Shown here one piece after another: positions 1 to 6,395 of a DNA stretch of 8,207 nt. The translations under genes and the position numbers were made by a program. Source of the DNA: Fidelibacterota bacterium UBA7300. Its GTDB lineage: Bacteria > Fidelibacterota > Marinisomatia > Marinisomatales > UBA2128. The notes beneath the pieces were generated by a model. That model was not told the origin of the DNA and searched no databases. It saw only the letters and a list, made by a program, of their open reading frames with translations. The stretch spans positions 1-8,207 of the forward strand of contig DKQU01000061.1 of assembly GCA_002471865.1 (NCBI GenBank). The letters are read 5' to 3'. Position 1 is the stretch's first letter, and each line of letters starts with the position of its first letter.

Positions 1-10
1 ACCAACTGAA

Positions 11-259
11 CTACGATCCCAAATCTTGTTTTGTTTTTTTCCGGTACATAATAGAAACCGGAATTATGACCACATATCCCAGGAATAGTAGGAGTGGTGC
101 AATCGTTACTGATTGAGTACTGTCCACTTCACCTAAAGCCATGATGATGTAACCAAGTATTACAGTTGCTATACCTACCCCGAAAATCAGATAGTTTGTG
201 GTGCTAAATGACCAGTCCTGAAACAACCCGGGTCTATTTTTTCTGAGTTTTGCGACCAT
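11..259 (-). CDS. Small two-helix membrane protein, DUF3098-like
   Basis: This is an 82-residue protein read from the ATG at 259 to a TAG at 11-13. A basic N-terminus (KLRKNRPG) and an FSTTNYLIFG stretch lead into hydrophobic segments at about residues 23-42 and 51-71, joined by a short polar loop (GEVDSTQS). It ends in a basic tail (YRKKTKQ). The pattern NYLIFGVGI, LGYIIMALG, then a TIAPLLLFLGYVV second helix matches what I recall of DUF3098, a small inner-membrane family common in Bacteroidota and often near ftsX or uppP. Its function is unknown. A TTG at 298 would add 13 residues (ICGEAELKFTSI region), but they look unlike the family start, so I chose the ATG; neither start has a convincing Shine-Dalgarno. 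It diverges from mltG, and its downstream neighbour is outside the window. The family call is by resemblance only. Confidence 0.7.
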   Translation of the reverse strand: MVAKLRKNRPGLFQDWSFSTTNYLIFGVGIATVILGYIIMALGEVDSTQSVTIAPLLLFLGYVVIIPVSIMYRKKTKQDLGS

Positions 260-323
260 AATGGACGTGAATTTAAGTTCTGCTTCCCCACAAATCAAAC
301 CGAAATCACCGACGGAAAACTCT

Positions 324-352
324 TTGGGTAATTTGTCTTATCGGGCTAAATT
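324..352 (+). promoter_or_regulatory. Possible mltG promoter
   Basis: Within the divergent spacer between the DUF3098-like gene and mltG, TTGGGT (324-329) and TAAATT (347-352) are separated by 17 bases, about 23 bases before the mltG start. Each box matches the sigma-70 consensus only in part (3/6 and 4/6), so this is a weak call. No operator or terminator is apparent in the spacer. Confidence 0.25.
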
Positions 353-375
353 CGCAACCTCAATTCCGGGGGAAA

Positions 376-1416
376 ATGTCAGATTTCATTATTAGACGAG
401 TCGTGGGTTATATCTTGACGGTTTTTCTGTTTTCTTCTGTCTTTTTTTACCTGCTCGTTATCTACTGGCCCCAACCTGAACAAAATGAACCCGTGAAAGT
501 TGTCATAGAAAAAGGTGAGACTCTAAACGACATTGCATCCACGCTGTATGATAGTGGAATCATAAAAGGTTCAGAACCCTTTGTTCTTGCAACCCGTATG
601 ATGGGCTACGAAACAGATATTAAAGCCGGAACGTTCTATCTGCGAAATACTTCTTCAAACCGTACAATCATCCGCCAACTGGTGGAAGGAACTCCTGCTT
701 ATCACAAGATTACTATTCCAGAAGGTTCAAGATTAGAAGAAATTGCTGATATACTTAAGTCTGAACTGGATATTGATGAAGAAGATTTCCTCGAGATGTG
801 CCGTTCTGATAAAGTTGTAAAAAATCTTGATCTTCCGGGTCCCACTTTGGAAGGATATCTGTTTCCTGAAACATACTTTTTCACCGAGGAGATGACTGCC
901 AAAGAAATTATTGAGCAGATGACCAAACAATATCGGGCGATCATGAACAAAGAGACGTTAGATCTCGCAAAAGAAAAAGGTCTTTCAGAGCTTGAATTGG
1001 TGACTCTTGCGTCTATAATCGAAGGAGAAGCAGTTTTAGATGATGAGCGTACAACAATCAGTGCGGTTTATCACAATAGGTTGAATATAGGAATGAAACT
1101 ACAGGCAGACCCGACGCTTCAATTTATACACGGCGATAGTCCGAAACGATTGAGTAATAAAGACAAGAAAATCGATTCACCCTACAATACATACTTGTAC
1201 AAAGGTTTGCCTCCCGGTCCAATAAATTCTCCCGGTGAAGCTTCAATTCAGGCAGCAGTGAATCCTGCAGATGTAGAATATCTCTTTTTTGTGGCAAAAG
1301 GCGATGACTCTCATGTTTTTTCCCGAACAGAAAAGGAGCATTTGAAGGCAAAGCGAGAATTTGATAAAATTCGGCGGCAAGTTAGCCGTGAACGTAAGAA
1401 AAGAGGTGAAGGGTAA
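376..1416 (+). CDS. mltG: Endolytic murein transglycosylase MltG (YceG family)
   Basis: MltG is an inner-membrane enzyme that cleaves nascent glycan strands inside the chain and is thought to end strand elongation. The protein has 346 residues, close to the E. coli length of about 340. A single N-terminal membrane anchor spans about residues 11-30, so the rest should lie in the periplasm. A LysM-like segment follows (VVIEKGETLNDIASTLYDSG, 42-61). The catalytic domain carries ASIIEGEA, with Glu216 as the expected catalytic acid, then YHNRL, a KLQADPTLQF segment and LPPGPINSPGEASI, all hallmarks of the family. The ATG at 376 follows a GGGGG run (368-372) at short spacing, and the family N-terminus starts here. 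The stop lies 5 bases before the helicase gene, so the two are probably co-transcribed. No missing residues or frameshift were seen. Confidence 0.96.
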   Translation: MSDFIIRRVVGYILTVFLFSSVFFYLLVIYWPQPEQNEPVKVVIEKGETLNDIASTLYDSGIIKGSEPFVLATRMMGYETDIKAGTFYLRNTSSNRTIIRQLVEGTPAYHKITIPEGSRLEEIADILKSELDIDEEDFLEMCRSDKVVKNLDLPGPTLEGYLFPETYFFTEEMTAKEIIEQMTKQYRAIMNKETLDLAKEKGLSELELVTLASIIEGEAVLDDERTTISAVYHNRLNIGMKLQADPTLQFIHGDSPKRLSNKDKKIDSPYNTYLYKGLPPGPINSPGEASIQAAVNPADVEYLFFVAKGDDSHVFSRTEKEHLKAKREFDKIRRQVSRERKKRGEG

Positions 1417-1421
1417 ATTAA

Positions 1422-3587
1422 ATGCCAGTTCAAATCAAATTAAATGATGTACAGAAACAGGCTGTAGAGACAGTTGATAAGCCGGTCCTCATATTTGCCG
1501 GAGCGGGTACGGGAAAAACACGAGTGTTAACAGCTAAGATTGCTCACCTGATTAAGAACGAGAAATACTCTCCGGAAAGTATATTGGCAGCAACTTTTAC
1601 CAATAAGGCCGCCGGAGAAATGAAATCCCGAGTAAAGAAGATTGTAGGTCCAAGAGCCAGCAAAGTAAATATTGGGACGTTTCACTCTATTTGTGCCCGC
1701 ATTCTTCGTTATGAGATAGATGAACTGGGATTCAATCCCAATTTTGCCATTTATGATGCTGCTGACCAACTTAGCCTTATAAAAAGTATCATAAACTCTA
1801 ATAAGATTCCAGTTGATGGAATGACTCCTAATGCCATTCGAGGTCGGATTAGTCTGGCAAAAAATAGCATGGCAGAGTCTAAGTTAGATAATAAATCACC
1901 TTCTCCGGTCGATCGGGCTGCAGCTTTGGTTTATCCTATTTATACAAAGGCGCTAAAGGAAAACAATGCACTCGATTTTGACGATCTGCTTCTCTTTCCA
2001 TTGAAAGTATTCAAGAAAAACCCTGCTATTTTGAAAAAATACCAAGAACAGTTCAAATATGTACTGGTGGATGAATATCAGGATACCAATCATGCTCAAT
2101 TTCTATTAGTAAAACTGTTAGCTGAAAAGCATAATAAAATAACTGTTGTGGGGGATGATGATCAATCTATCTACGGTTGGAGAGGAGCAGATATCTCCAA
2201 TATTCTCGATTTTGAGAAAGCATTCCCGGGCTGCAAAACATTTCGATTAGAACAGAATTATCGGTCCACACAAACAATCCTTTCAGCTGCTTCTACTATG
2301 GTTCGCAATAATGAACATAGAGCTGAGAAGGAGCTATGGACTGAAGGAATTGCTGGAGCTAGCATTGGCCTGATGGAAACTTTTGACGAACTTGAAGAGG
2401 CGGAAGGCATCCTAGAGTTGTTGGAGAGAGAGATTGTTAATAAGAAGCGTACTTTCAATGAATTCGTTATACTTTACAGAACAAACGCACAAAGTCGAGC
2501 ACTGGAAGATGCTCTTCGGAGGCGTGGTATTACCTACAAAATTGTTGGTGGTGTCCGTTTTTATGAACGGAAAGAAGTAAAAGATCTGCTGGCTTATTTG
2601 AGATTAATTGTCAACACAGTGGATACTGTAAGTTTAAAGAGAGTGGTTAACTTTCCTCCAAGAGGTGTGGGTGTAAAAACTGTAGAAAAGTGTGAGAAAT
2701 ATTCCCGAAAGAAAGGGATTTCTCTCCTGGCATCTACAGCAGATCCTGACGCTTTTGATCTTAAAGGGAAACCAGCTGAAGGATTGAAGGATTTCAACAG
2801 CTTAATTGCAAAGTATGCAGAACTTCTACCTAAACTCAGTGCAGCAGAACTTTCCGGCGCTGTAGTAGATGAGCTCGGTCTTGTATCGTTTTATAAAGAG
2901 CAGGCGACGACTGAAGCAACTGAACAATTGGCCAATGTACAGGAACTTCTCAACAGTATTGATGATTTCTGTAAAGAGAATCCCAAAACAGGTCTTAGAG
3001 AATTCCTAGAGGAAGTGTCTCTTCTGACGGACTTAGACAATTGGAATCAAGATTCCAATGCTATAACTCTAATGACCACACATGCTGCTAAAGGGCTCGA
3101 GTTCCCCGTCGTTTTCATAGCTGGAATGGACGAAGGGTTGTTTCCATTGGCCAGATACATGGATTGTACTGAAGAGTTAGAGGAAGAACGACGGCTGTTC
3201 TATGTAGCTCTCACTCGTGCACAAGACAGGGTGTTTTTACACTATGCTACTAATCGCCGGAGATTTAATGGTATATATGGAATGGGATATGCTTCAAAGT
3301 TCATTCATGAAATTCCAGAGGAAAATCTGGAAAGAATTACTTTCAGATCTTCCGTTACTCGAAAGCTGGTTCGCGGTAAGGCTGGGAAATACAAACTTAA
3401 GCAGGTACGTACTGTCACCAACTTTGATGATTTAGAGCGTGGAGACAAAGTTGAGCATAAGGTTTTTGGTAAAGGGATGGTACTTTCTGTCAACGGTAGT
3501 GGTGAAAATCAGAAAATCTCCGTCATCTTCCGGGGTGATATTCGAAAGAAACTTATAGCTAAATATGCTAATCTAAAGCGGTTATAA
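1422..3587 (+). CDS. pcrA: UvrD/PcrA-type superfamily 1A DNA helicase
   Basis: This is a 3'-5' ATP-dependent DNA helicase of the Rep/UvrD/PcrA group, acting in repair and in clearing stalled forks or RecA filaments. All core motifs are present in order: Q motif (LNDVQKQAV, 7-15), Walker A AGAGTGKT (26-33), motif Ia TFTNKAAGEM (58-67), Walker B VDEYQDT (216-222), motif III DDDQSIYGWRGA (245-256), NYRS, motif V THAAKGLEF (553-561) and motif VI RLFYVALTRA (591-600). The C-terminus (about 668-721, FDDLERGDKVEHKVFGKG) is the Tudor-like tail typical of PcrA/UvrD that binds RNA polymerase in studied homologues. At 721 residues it has normal length. A GA-rich ribosome site (GAAGGG, 1408-1413) overlaps the end of mltG. 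The name uvrD would be equally acceptable, since many genomes carry one such enzyme under either name. Confidence 0.95.
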   Translation: MPVQIKLNDVQKQAVETVDKPVLIFAGAGTGKTRVLTAKIAHLIKNEKYSPESILAATFTNKAAGEMKSRVKKIVGPRASKVNIGTFHSICARILRYEIDELGFNPNFAIYDAADQLSLIKSIINSNKIPVDGMTPNAIRGRISLAKNSMAESKLDNKSPSPVDRAAALVYPIYTKALKENNALDFDDLLLFPLKVFKKNPAILKKYQEQFKYVLVDEYQDTNHAQFLLVKLLAEKHNKITVVGDDDQSIYGWRGADISNILDFEKAFPGCKTFRLEQNYRSTQTILSAASTMVRNNEHRAEKELWTEGIAGASIGLMETFDELEEAEGILELLEREIVNKKRTFNEFVILYRTNAQSRALEDALRRRGITYKIVGGVRFYERKEVKDLLAYLRLIVNTVDTVSLKRVVNFPPRGVGVKTVEKCEKYSRKKGISLLASTADPDAFDLKGKPAEGLKDFNSLIAKYAELLPKLSAAELSGAVVDELGLVSFYKEQATTEATEQLANVQELLNSIDDFCKENPKTGLREFLEEVSLLTDLDNWNQDSNAITLMTTHAAKGLEFPVVFIAGMDEGLFPLARYMDCTEELEEERRLFYVALTRAQDRVFLHYATNRRRFNGIYGMGYASKFIHEIPEENLERITFRSSVTRKLVRGKAGKYKLKQVRTVTNFDDLERGDKVEHKVFGKGMVLSVNGSGENQKISVIFRGDIRKKLIAKYANLKRL

Positions 3588-3626
3588 ATTTTGATTTTTT
3601 ATTGACTATTTTCGATTTTCAACTAC

Positions 3627-3654
3627 TCCACCATTCACTAATCACTATTCACCA
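3627..3654 (+). repeat. Four-copy heptamer tandem repeat, consensus TTCACYA
   Basis: Four consecutive 7-base units stand head to tail without gaps: TCCACCA, TTCACTA, ATCACTA and TTCACCA. Each differs from the consensus at no more than one position. They lie in the spacer between the helicase gene and fur, ending 13 bases before the proposed -35 box. The copies could be an activator-binding array or simply slippage-generated spacer sequence; nothing here decides between them. Confidence 0.6.
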
Positions 3655-3667
3655 ATATCCCTTTGAT

Positions 3668-3696
3668 TTGACATTAGAGTAGTGTATATTTATTGA
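3668..3696 (+). promoter_or_regulatory. Probable promoter of the fur-feoB operon
   Basis: A perfect -35 hexamer TTGACA (3668-3673) is followed after 17 bases by TATTGA (3691-3696), a 3/6 match to the -10 consensus. Transcription would then begin near 3703, about 18 bases before the fur start. TATATT at 3685-3690 is a better -10 by sequence but lies too close to that -35; it could pair with TTTGAT (3662-3667) instead. Either choice puts the Fur-like palindrome over the -10 or start site. Confidence 0.45.
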
Positions 3697-3708
3697 GACT
3701 GAGTCTCA
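3694..3708. promoter_or_regulatory. Fur box-like operator (perfect 7-1-7 palindrome)
   Basis: TGAGACT-G-AGTCTCA is a perfect inverted repeat with a single central base. This is the 7-1-7 geometry of Fur sites, and it differs from the well-known form TGAGAATGATTCTCA at only two symmetric positions. It sits 12 bases before the fur start codon and overlaps the proposed -10 or transcription start. Iron-loaded Fur bound here would block RNA polymerase and repress fur, feoB and the genes behind them. The operator role is inferred from form and position. Another Fur-superfamily member could also recognise the site. Confidence 0.7.
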
Positions 3709-3720
3709 TTTTAATATGCT

Positions 3721-4152
3721 ATGAGTCGATTTAATCTAAAAATCTTTAAACAAATTCTTCGTGACGAAAAGTTGCGGGTAACTTCACAGCGTTTGGAAGT
3801 CTACAAGTATGTTTTTTCCTCACACCATCATCGAGAAGCAGATGAGATTTACATGGCTCTTCATCGAAAGAAAATGGGTGTCTCAAGGGCTACAGTCTAT
3901 CGGACGATGGACATCCTTTACAAGCACGGTTTTGTCCGGAGGATGGATATTGGTAAGGGTCGTTGGCTCTTTGAACCTCGTTTGGATAACTCTCATCATG
4001 ATCACCTGGTTTGTGTTAAATGTGGCGAAATCACAGAATTTTATGATGAGGCAATAGAGAAGAAACAGGATACAGTTGCAAAGAAGTTTGGCTTCAGTCT
4101 AGTTCGACATATCCATCAACTTTTTGGGATCTGTAATAACTGCAAAGAGTAG
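3721..4152 (+). CDS. fur: Fur-family ferric uptake regulator
   Basis: A 143-residue metal-sensing repressor of normal Fur length. The N-terminal winged helix spans about residues 1-85, with LRVTSQRLEVYKYV (18-31), HHREADEIY (36-44) and the recognition helix SRATVYRTMDIL (55-66). The C-terminal dimerisation domain begins with HHDHLVCVKCGEITEF (92-107), which supplies the His ligands of the regulatory site and the first half of the structural zinc site (Cys98, Cys101). Cys138 and Cys141 (CNNC) complete that zinc site. HIHQLFGIC (130-138) is also typical. Placement 5 bases upstream of feoB and behind a Fur-like palindrome favours iron sensing (Fur) over zinc (Zur) or peroxide (PerR), although sequence alone does not exclude those. 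There is no clear Shine-Dalgarno. The ATG at 3721 is supported by where the family homology starts. Confidence 0.9.
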   Translation: MSRFNLKIFKQILRDEKLRVTSQRLEVYKYVFSSHHHREADEIYMALHRKKMGVSRATVYRTMDILYKHGFVRRMDIGKGRWLFEPRLDNSHHDHLVCVKCGEITEFYDEAIEKKQDTVAKKFGFSLVRHIHQLFGICNNCKE

Positions 4153-4157
4153 AAACA

Positions 4158-6146
4158 ATGAGCCATAATCACAGCACGCCTCGTTTTCCTGATCATCAGG
4201 AAAAGATTATCCTTATGGGGAATCCAAATGTAGGTAAAAGTGTAATATTCAATTATCTCACCGGCAGATATGTTACTGTCTCTAACTATCCCGGCACGAC
4301 AGTTGAACTCACCCACGGTAAACTTTTAGGCGACAGTTCGACATTGGTCTTGGATACTCCAGGAATTAACAATTTTATCCCTTCTTCTGAGGATGAAGTG
4401 GTAACAAGAAATATACTCTTAGAGTCTCCTGATGCTCGGGTGATTCAGGTAGGTGACAGTCGAAATCTTGACCGGACTTTGCTACTGTCACTTCAACTAA
4501 AAGAGATGGGAATACCTTTTATCCTATGCTTAAATATGTCCGATGAAGCTCGTGAGCGCGGTATTCACATAGACGAAGATAAATTATCAGAAATATTGCA
4601 GGTGCCGGTTATAAAGACTGTTGCTATCCAACACATTGGCCTGCAAAAGCTGATTCCCAAGTTGGCAGAAGCGAGCAAAAACAATTTCTCCGGCATTGAA
4701 TATTCACCTGTCATTTCAGAAGGGTGCAAAAAGGTCTCTTCTCTCATTGAATCTGATCAACCTTTCAGGGAAAGTCTTTCTCTCATGATTTTAGCTTCTG
4801 ATTTTTCCCTGAATGATTGGGTTCACGAGCACTTATCGAAAAACGATATTGACGAACTCAACGATGCGCTCAGAGAAGCGGAAACTAATTTACAAACTTC
4901 TGTGGGGAACGCAATTACGTCAGAACGGATGAGAAAAGCTCGAACTCTGGTATCAAAAGTATTAACTCGAGAAAAGGCAGAGGAATCTTCTTTTTTCACT
5001 CGTCTGGGTGAATGGAGTCAACACAGATTCGGTGGGCTTGCCATTGGAGCAGTAGTTTTATATCTCATTTACCAATTTGTTGGAGTTTTTGGGGCAGGTA
5101 CACTTGTGGATTTTTTTGAGAATACTATTTTTGGGAAATGGCTTACTCCACTGGTAACCTCAATTGTTGATTCCCTTTTACCTTTTCAGTTTGCTCATGA
5201 TCTATTGGTCGGCGATTATGGCCTTTTGAGCATGGCCCTGTCGTATTCCATCGCTATTGTTCTCCCAATAGTAGGGACTTTTTTCCTCGCCTTCGGTATA
5301 TTGGAAGATTCAGGATACCTGCCTCGACTGGCTGTGATGGTGAATAAACTTTTCCGCATGATGGGTCTTAACGGCAAGGCGGTACTTCCTATGGTGCTGG
5401 GCCTCGGCTGTGATACAATGGCCACAATGACCACTCGTATTCTCGACAGCCGGAAAGAAAGGCTTATCGTCATGCTTTTGTTGGCGCTGGGCGTGCCGTG
5501 TTCTGCCCAGCTGGGTGTAATCCTGGGTATGCTGGCTGCACTTTCTCCGGCCATGACCTTCCTCTGGGCTGGATGTATAGTGCTTGTAATTTTCGCGGTA
5601 GGATTCCTTTCTTCGAAAATTATCAGTGGAAAGGGATCTGATTTTGTTTTGGAACTCCCGCCCATGCGACTGCCGAAGTTGTCTAATATTGGAGTAAAGA
5701 CATTGGCCCGTATCGAATGGTACCTGAGAGAGGCGGTACCCCTCTTTTTTCTAGGGACGTTTGTCCTGTTTATTCTAGATAAGTTAACTCTTCTCAGTGT
5801 TATTGAGCGAGGTGTATCACCTATTGTGGTGGGGTTTCTCGGACTTCCTATAAAGGCCACTGAGGCATTCCTTGTTGGATTTCTTCGACGCGATTATGGC
5901 GCTGCCGGGCTCTTTAACCTTTTTAATGATCAAATACAAAGCGGGTCAATCGCCATGGAAACTCAGATTCAAATAGTGGTGAGCATGATCACAATCACTC
6001 TTTTTATGCCTTGCATCGCAAATTTCTTTATGATAATCAAGGAACAGGGAATTAAAGTTGCAATGGCAATTTCACTGTTTATCTTGCCGTTTTCCATCTT
6101 AGTGGCGGGATCCATAAATTATCTGCTCAGATGGTTGCTGTTATAA
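4158..6146 (+). CDS. feoB: Ferrous iron transporter FeoB
   Basis: FeoB is the inner-membrane Fe2+ importer with a cytosolic G-protein domain. In this 662-residue protein the G domain shows G1 GNPNVGKS (21-28), G2 YPGTT (44-48), G3 DTPG (66-69) and G4 NMSD (126-129). A helical linker runs to about residue 285. The membrane part follows from about residue 290, with the two Gate regions. Gate 1 has GLGCDTMATMTTR (Cys418) and the second key site is GVPCSAQ (Cys448); both cysteines proposed for the iron path are kept. Near the C-terminus are GFLRRDYGAAGLF and FMPCIANFFMI, as in other FeoB proteins. It is about 110 residues shorter than the E. coli protein, mainly for lack of a long C-terminal tail. 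The N-terminus carries three histidines (3, 5, 13). No separate feoA is visible; a FeoA domain sits in the DtxR-type gene downstream. Confidence 0.96.
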   Translation: MSHNHSTPRFPDHQEKIILMGNPNVGKSVIFNYLTGRYVTVSNYPGTTVELTHGKLLGDSSTLVLDTPGINNFIPSSEDEVVTRNILLESPDARVIQVGDSRNLDRTLLLSLQLKEMGIPFILCLNMSDEARERGIHIDEDKLSEILQVPVIKTVAIQHIGLQKLIPKLAEASKNNFSGIEYSPVISEGCKKVSSLIESDQPFRESLSLMILASDFSLNDWVHEHLSKNDIDELNDALREAETNLQTSVGNAITSERMRKARTLVSKVLTREKAEESSFFTRLGEWSQHRFGGLAIGAVVLYLIYQFVGVFGAGTLVDFFENTIFGKWLTPLVTSIVDSLLPFQFAHDLLVGDYGLLSMALSYSIAIVLPIVGTFFLAFGILEDSGYLPRLAVMVNKLFRMMGLNGKAVLPMVLGLGCDTMATMTTRILDSRKERLIVMLLLALGVPCSAQLGVILGMLAALSPAMTFLWAGCIVLVIFAVGFLSSKIISGKGSDFVLELPPMRLPKLSNIGVKTLARIEWYLREAVPLFFLGTFVLFILDKLTLLSVIERGVSPIVVGFLGLPIKATEAFLVGFLRRDYGAAGLFNLFNDQIQSGSIAMETQIQIVVSMITITLFMPCIANFFMIIKEQGIKVAMAISLFILPFSILVAGSINYLLRWLLL

Positions 6147-6194
6147 TCGACTATTTACAATTGAAAAATCGAATGATAGAATGAGAAAAACAAG

Positions 6195-6395
6195 ATGACA
6201 AAATGTCCGCTATGCAACAATAAATTCGACGAGACTTCTGAGGACTGTCATACGGGGTGCTTCATGAGTAAAGGCTGTCCGTTAATCAAATGCCCTCACT
6301 GTGGTTATGAATTCGTGTTTGAATCCAAGACCGTGAATTTCTTTAGAAAAGTATTCGGGAGAAAAGAAAATGACTGTGACACAAAACTGGATTGA
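6195..6395 (+). CDS. Cys-rich small protein of the Feo operon (zinc-ribbon-like)
   Basis: This 66-residue soluble protein has eight cysteines. A CPLC pair (4, 7) and a CPHCGYEF pair (33, 36) are spaced like the two knuckles of a zinc ribbon. Between them lies CHTGC (18, 22) and a further Cys28 in SKGCPLIKC. The C-terminal part (SKTVNFFRKVFGRK, 44-57) is basic and amphipathic, and Cys61 lies in the overlap with the next gene. No signal peptide or membrane helix is seen, so it differs from the membrane-bound FeoB-associated Cys-rich family. Similar short proteins occur near feo genes in other bacteria as far as I recall, but I know no assigned function. Metal binding, perhaps as an iron or zinc chaperone or as a partner of FeoB, is an inference from the cysteines and the setting. 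The ribosome site is weak, and the start is the first ATG before the CPLC knuckle. Confidence 0.8.
   Translation: MTKCPLCNNKFDETSEDCHTGCFMSKGCPLIKCPHCGYEFVFESKTVNFFRKVFGRKENDCDTKLD
6357..6361 (+). promoter_or_regulatory. Ribosome binding site of the DtxR-FeoA gene, inside the upstream gene
   Basis: GGGAG lies 8 bases before the ATG at 6370, wholly within the coding sequence of the Cys-rich protein. It is one of the clearer Shine-Dalgarno sites in the window and supports a start that overlaps the upstream gene by 26 bases, in a different frame. Confidence 0.6.

Noticed and set aside
260..298. TTG-started N-terminal extension of the DUF3098-like protein
   Set aside because: The extra 13 residues do not resemble the basic start of the family, and the TTG has no ribosome site. 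The ATG at 259 is preferred.
512..520. GTGAGACTC resembling a half Fur site
   Set aside because: It is inside mltG coding sequence and lacks the second half of the palindrome.
3588..3666. Small gene or RNA gene in the helicase-fur spacer
   Set aside because: I found no plausible start with a useful frame, no strong hairpin, and only AT-rich and heptamer-repeat sequence.
5216..5860. A 214-codon open frame on the minus strand
   Set aside because: It lies wholly inside feoB, antisense to its membrane part. The translation is rich in Arg, Ser and Pro without any family motif, as expected of a shadow opposite a hydrophobic protein.
6181..6198. Short ORF ATGAGAAAAACAAGATGA before the Cys-rich gene
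   Set aside because: It is five codons long, out of frame, without a ribosome site, and expected by chance in such AT-rich sequence.
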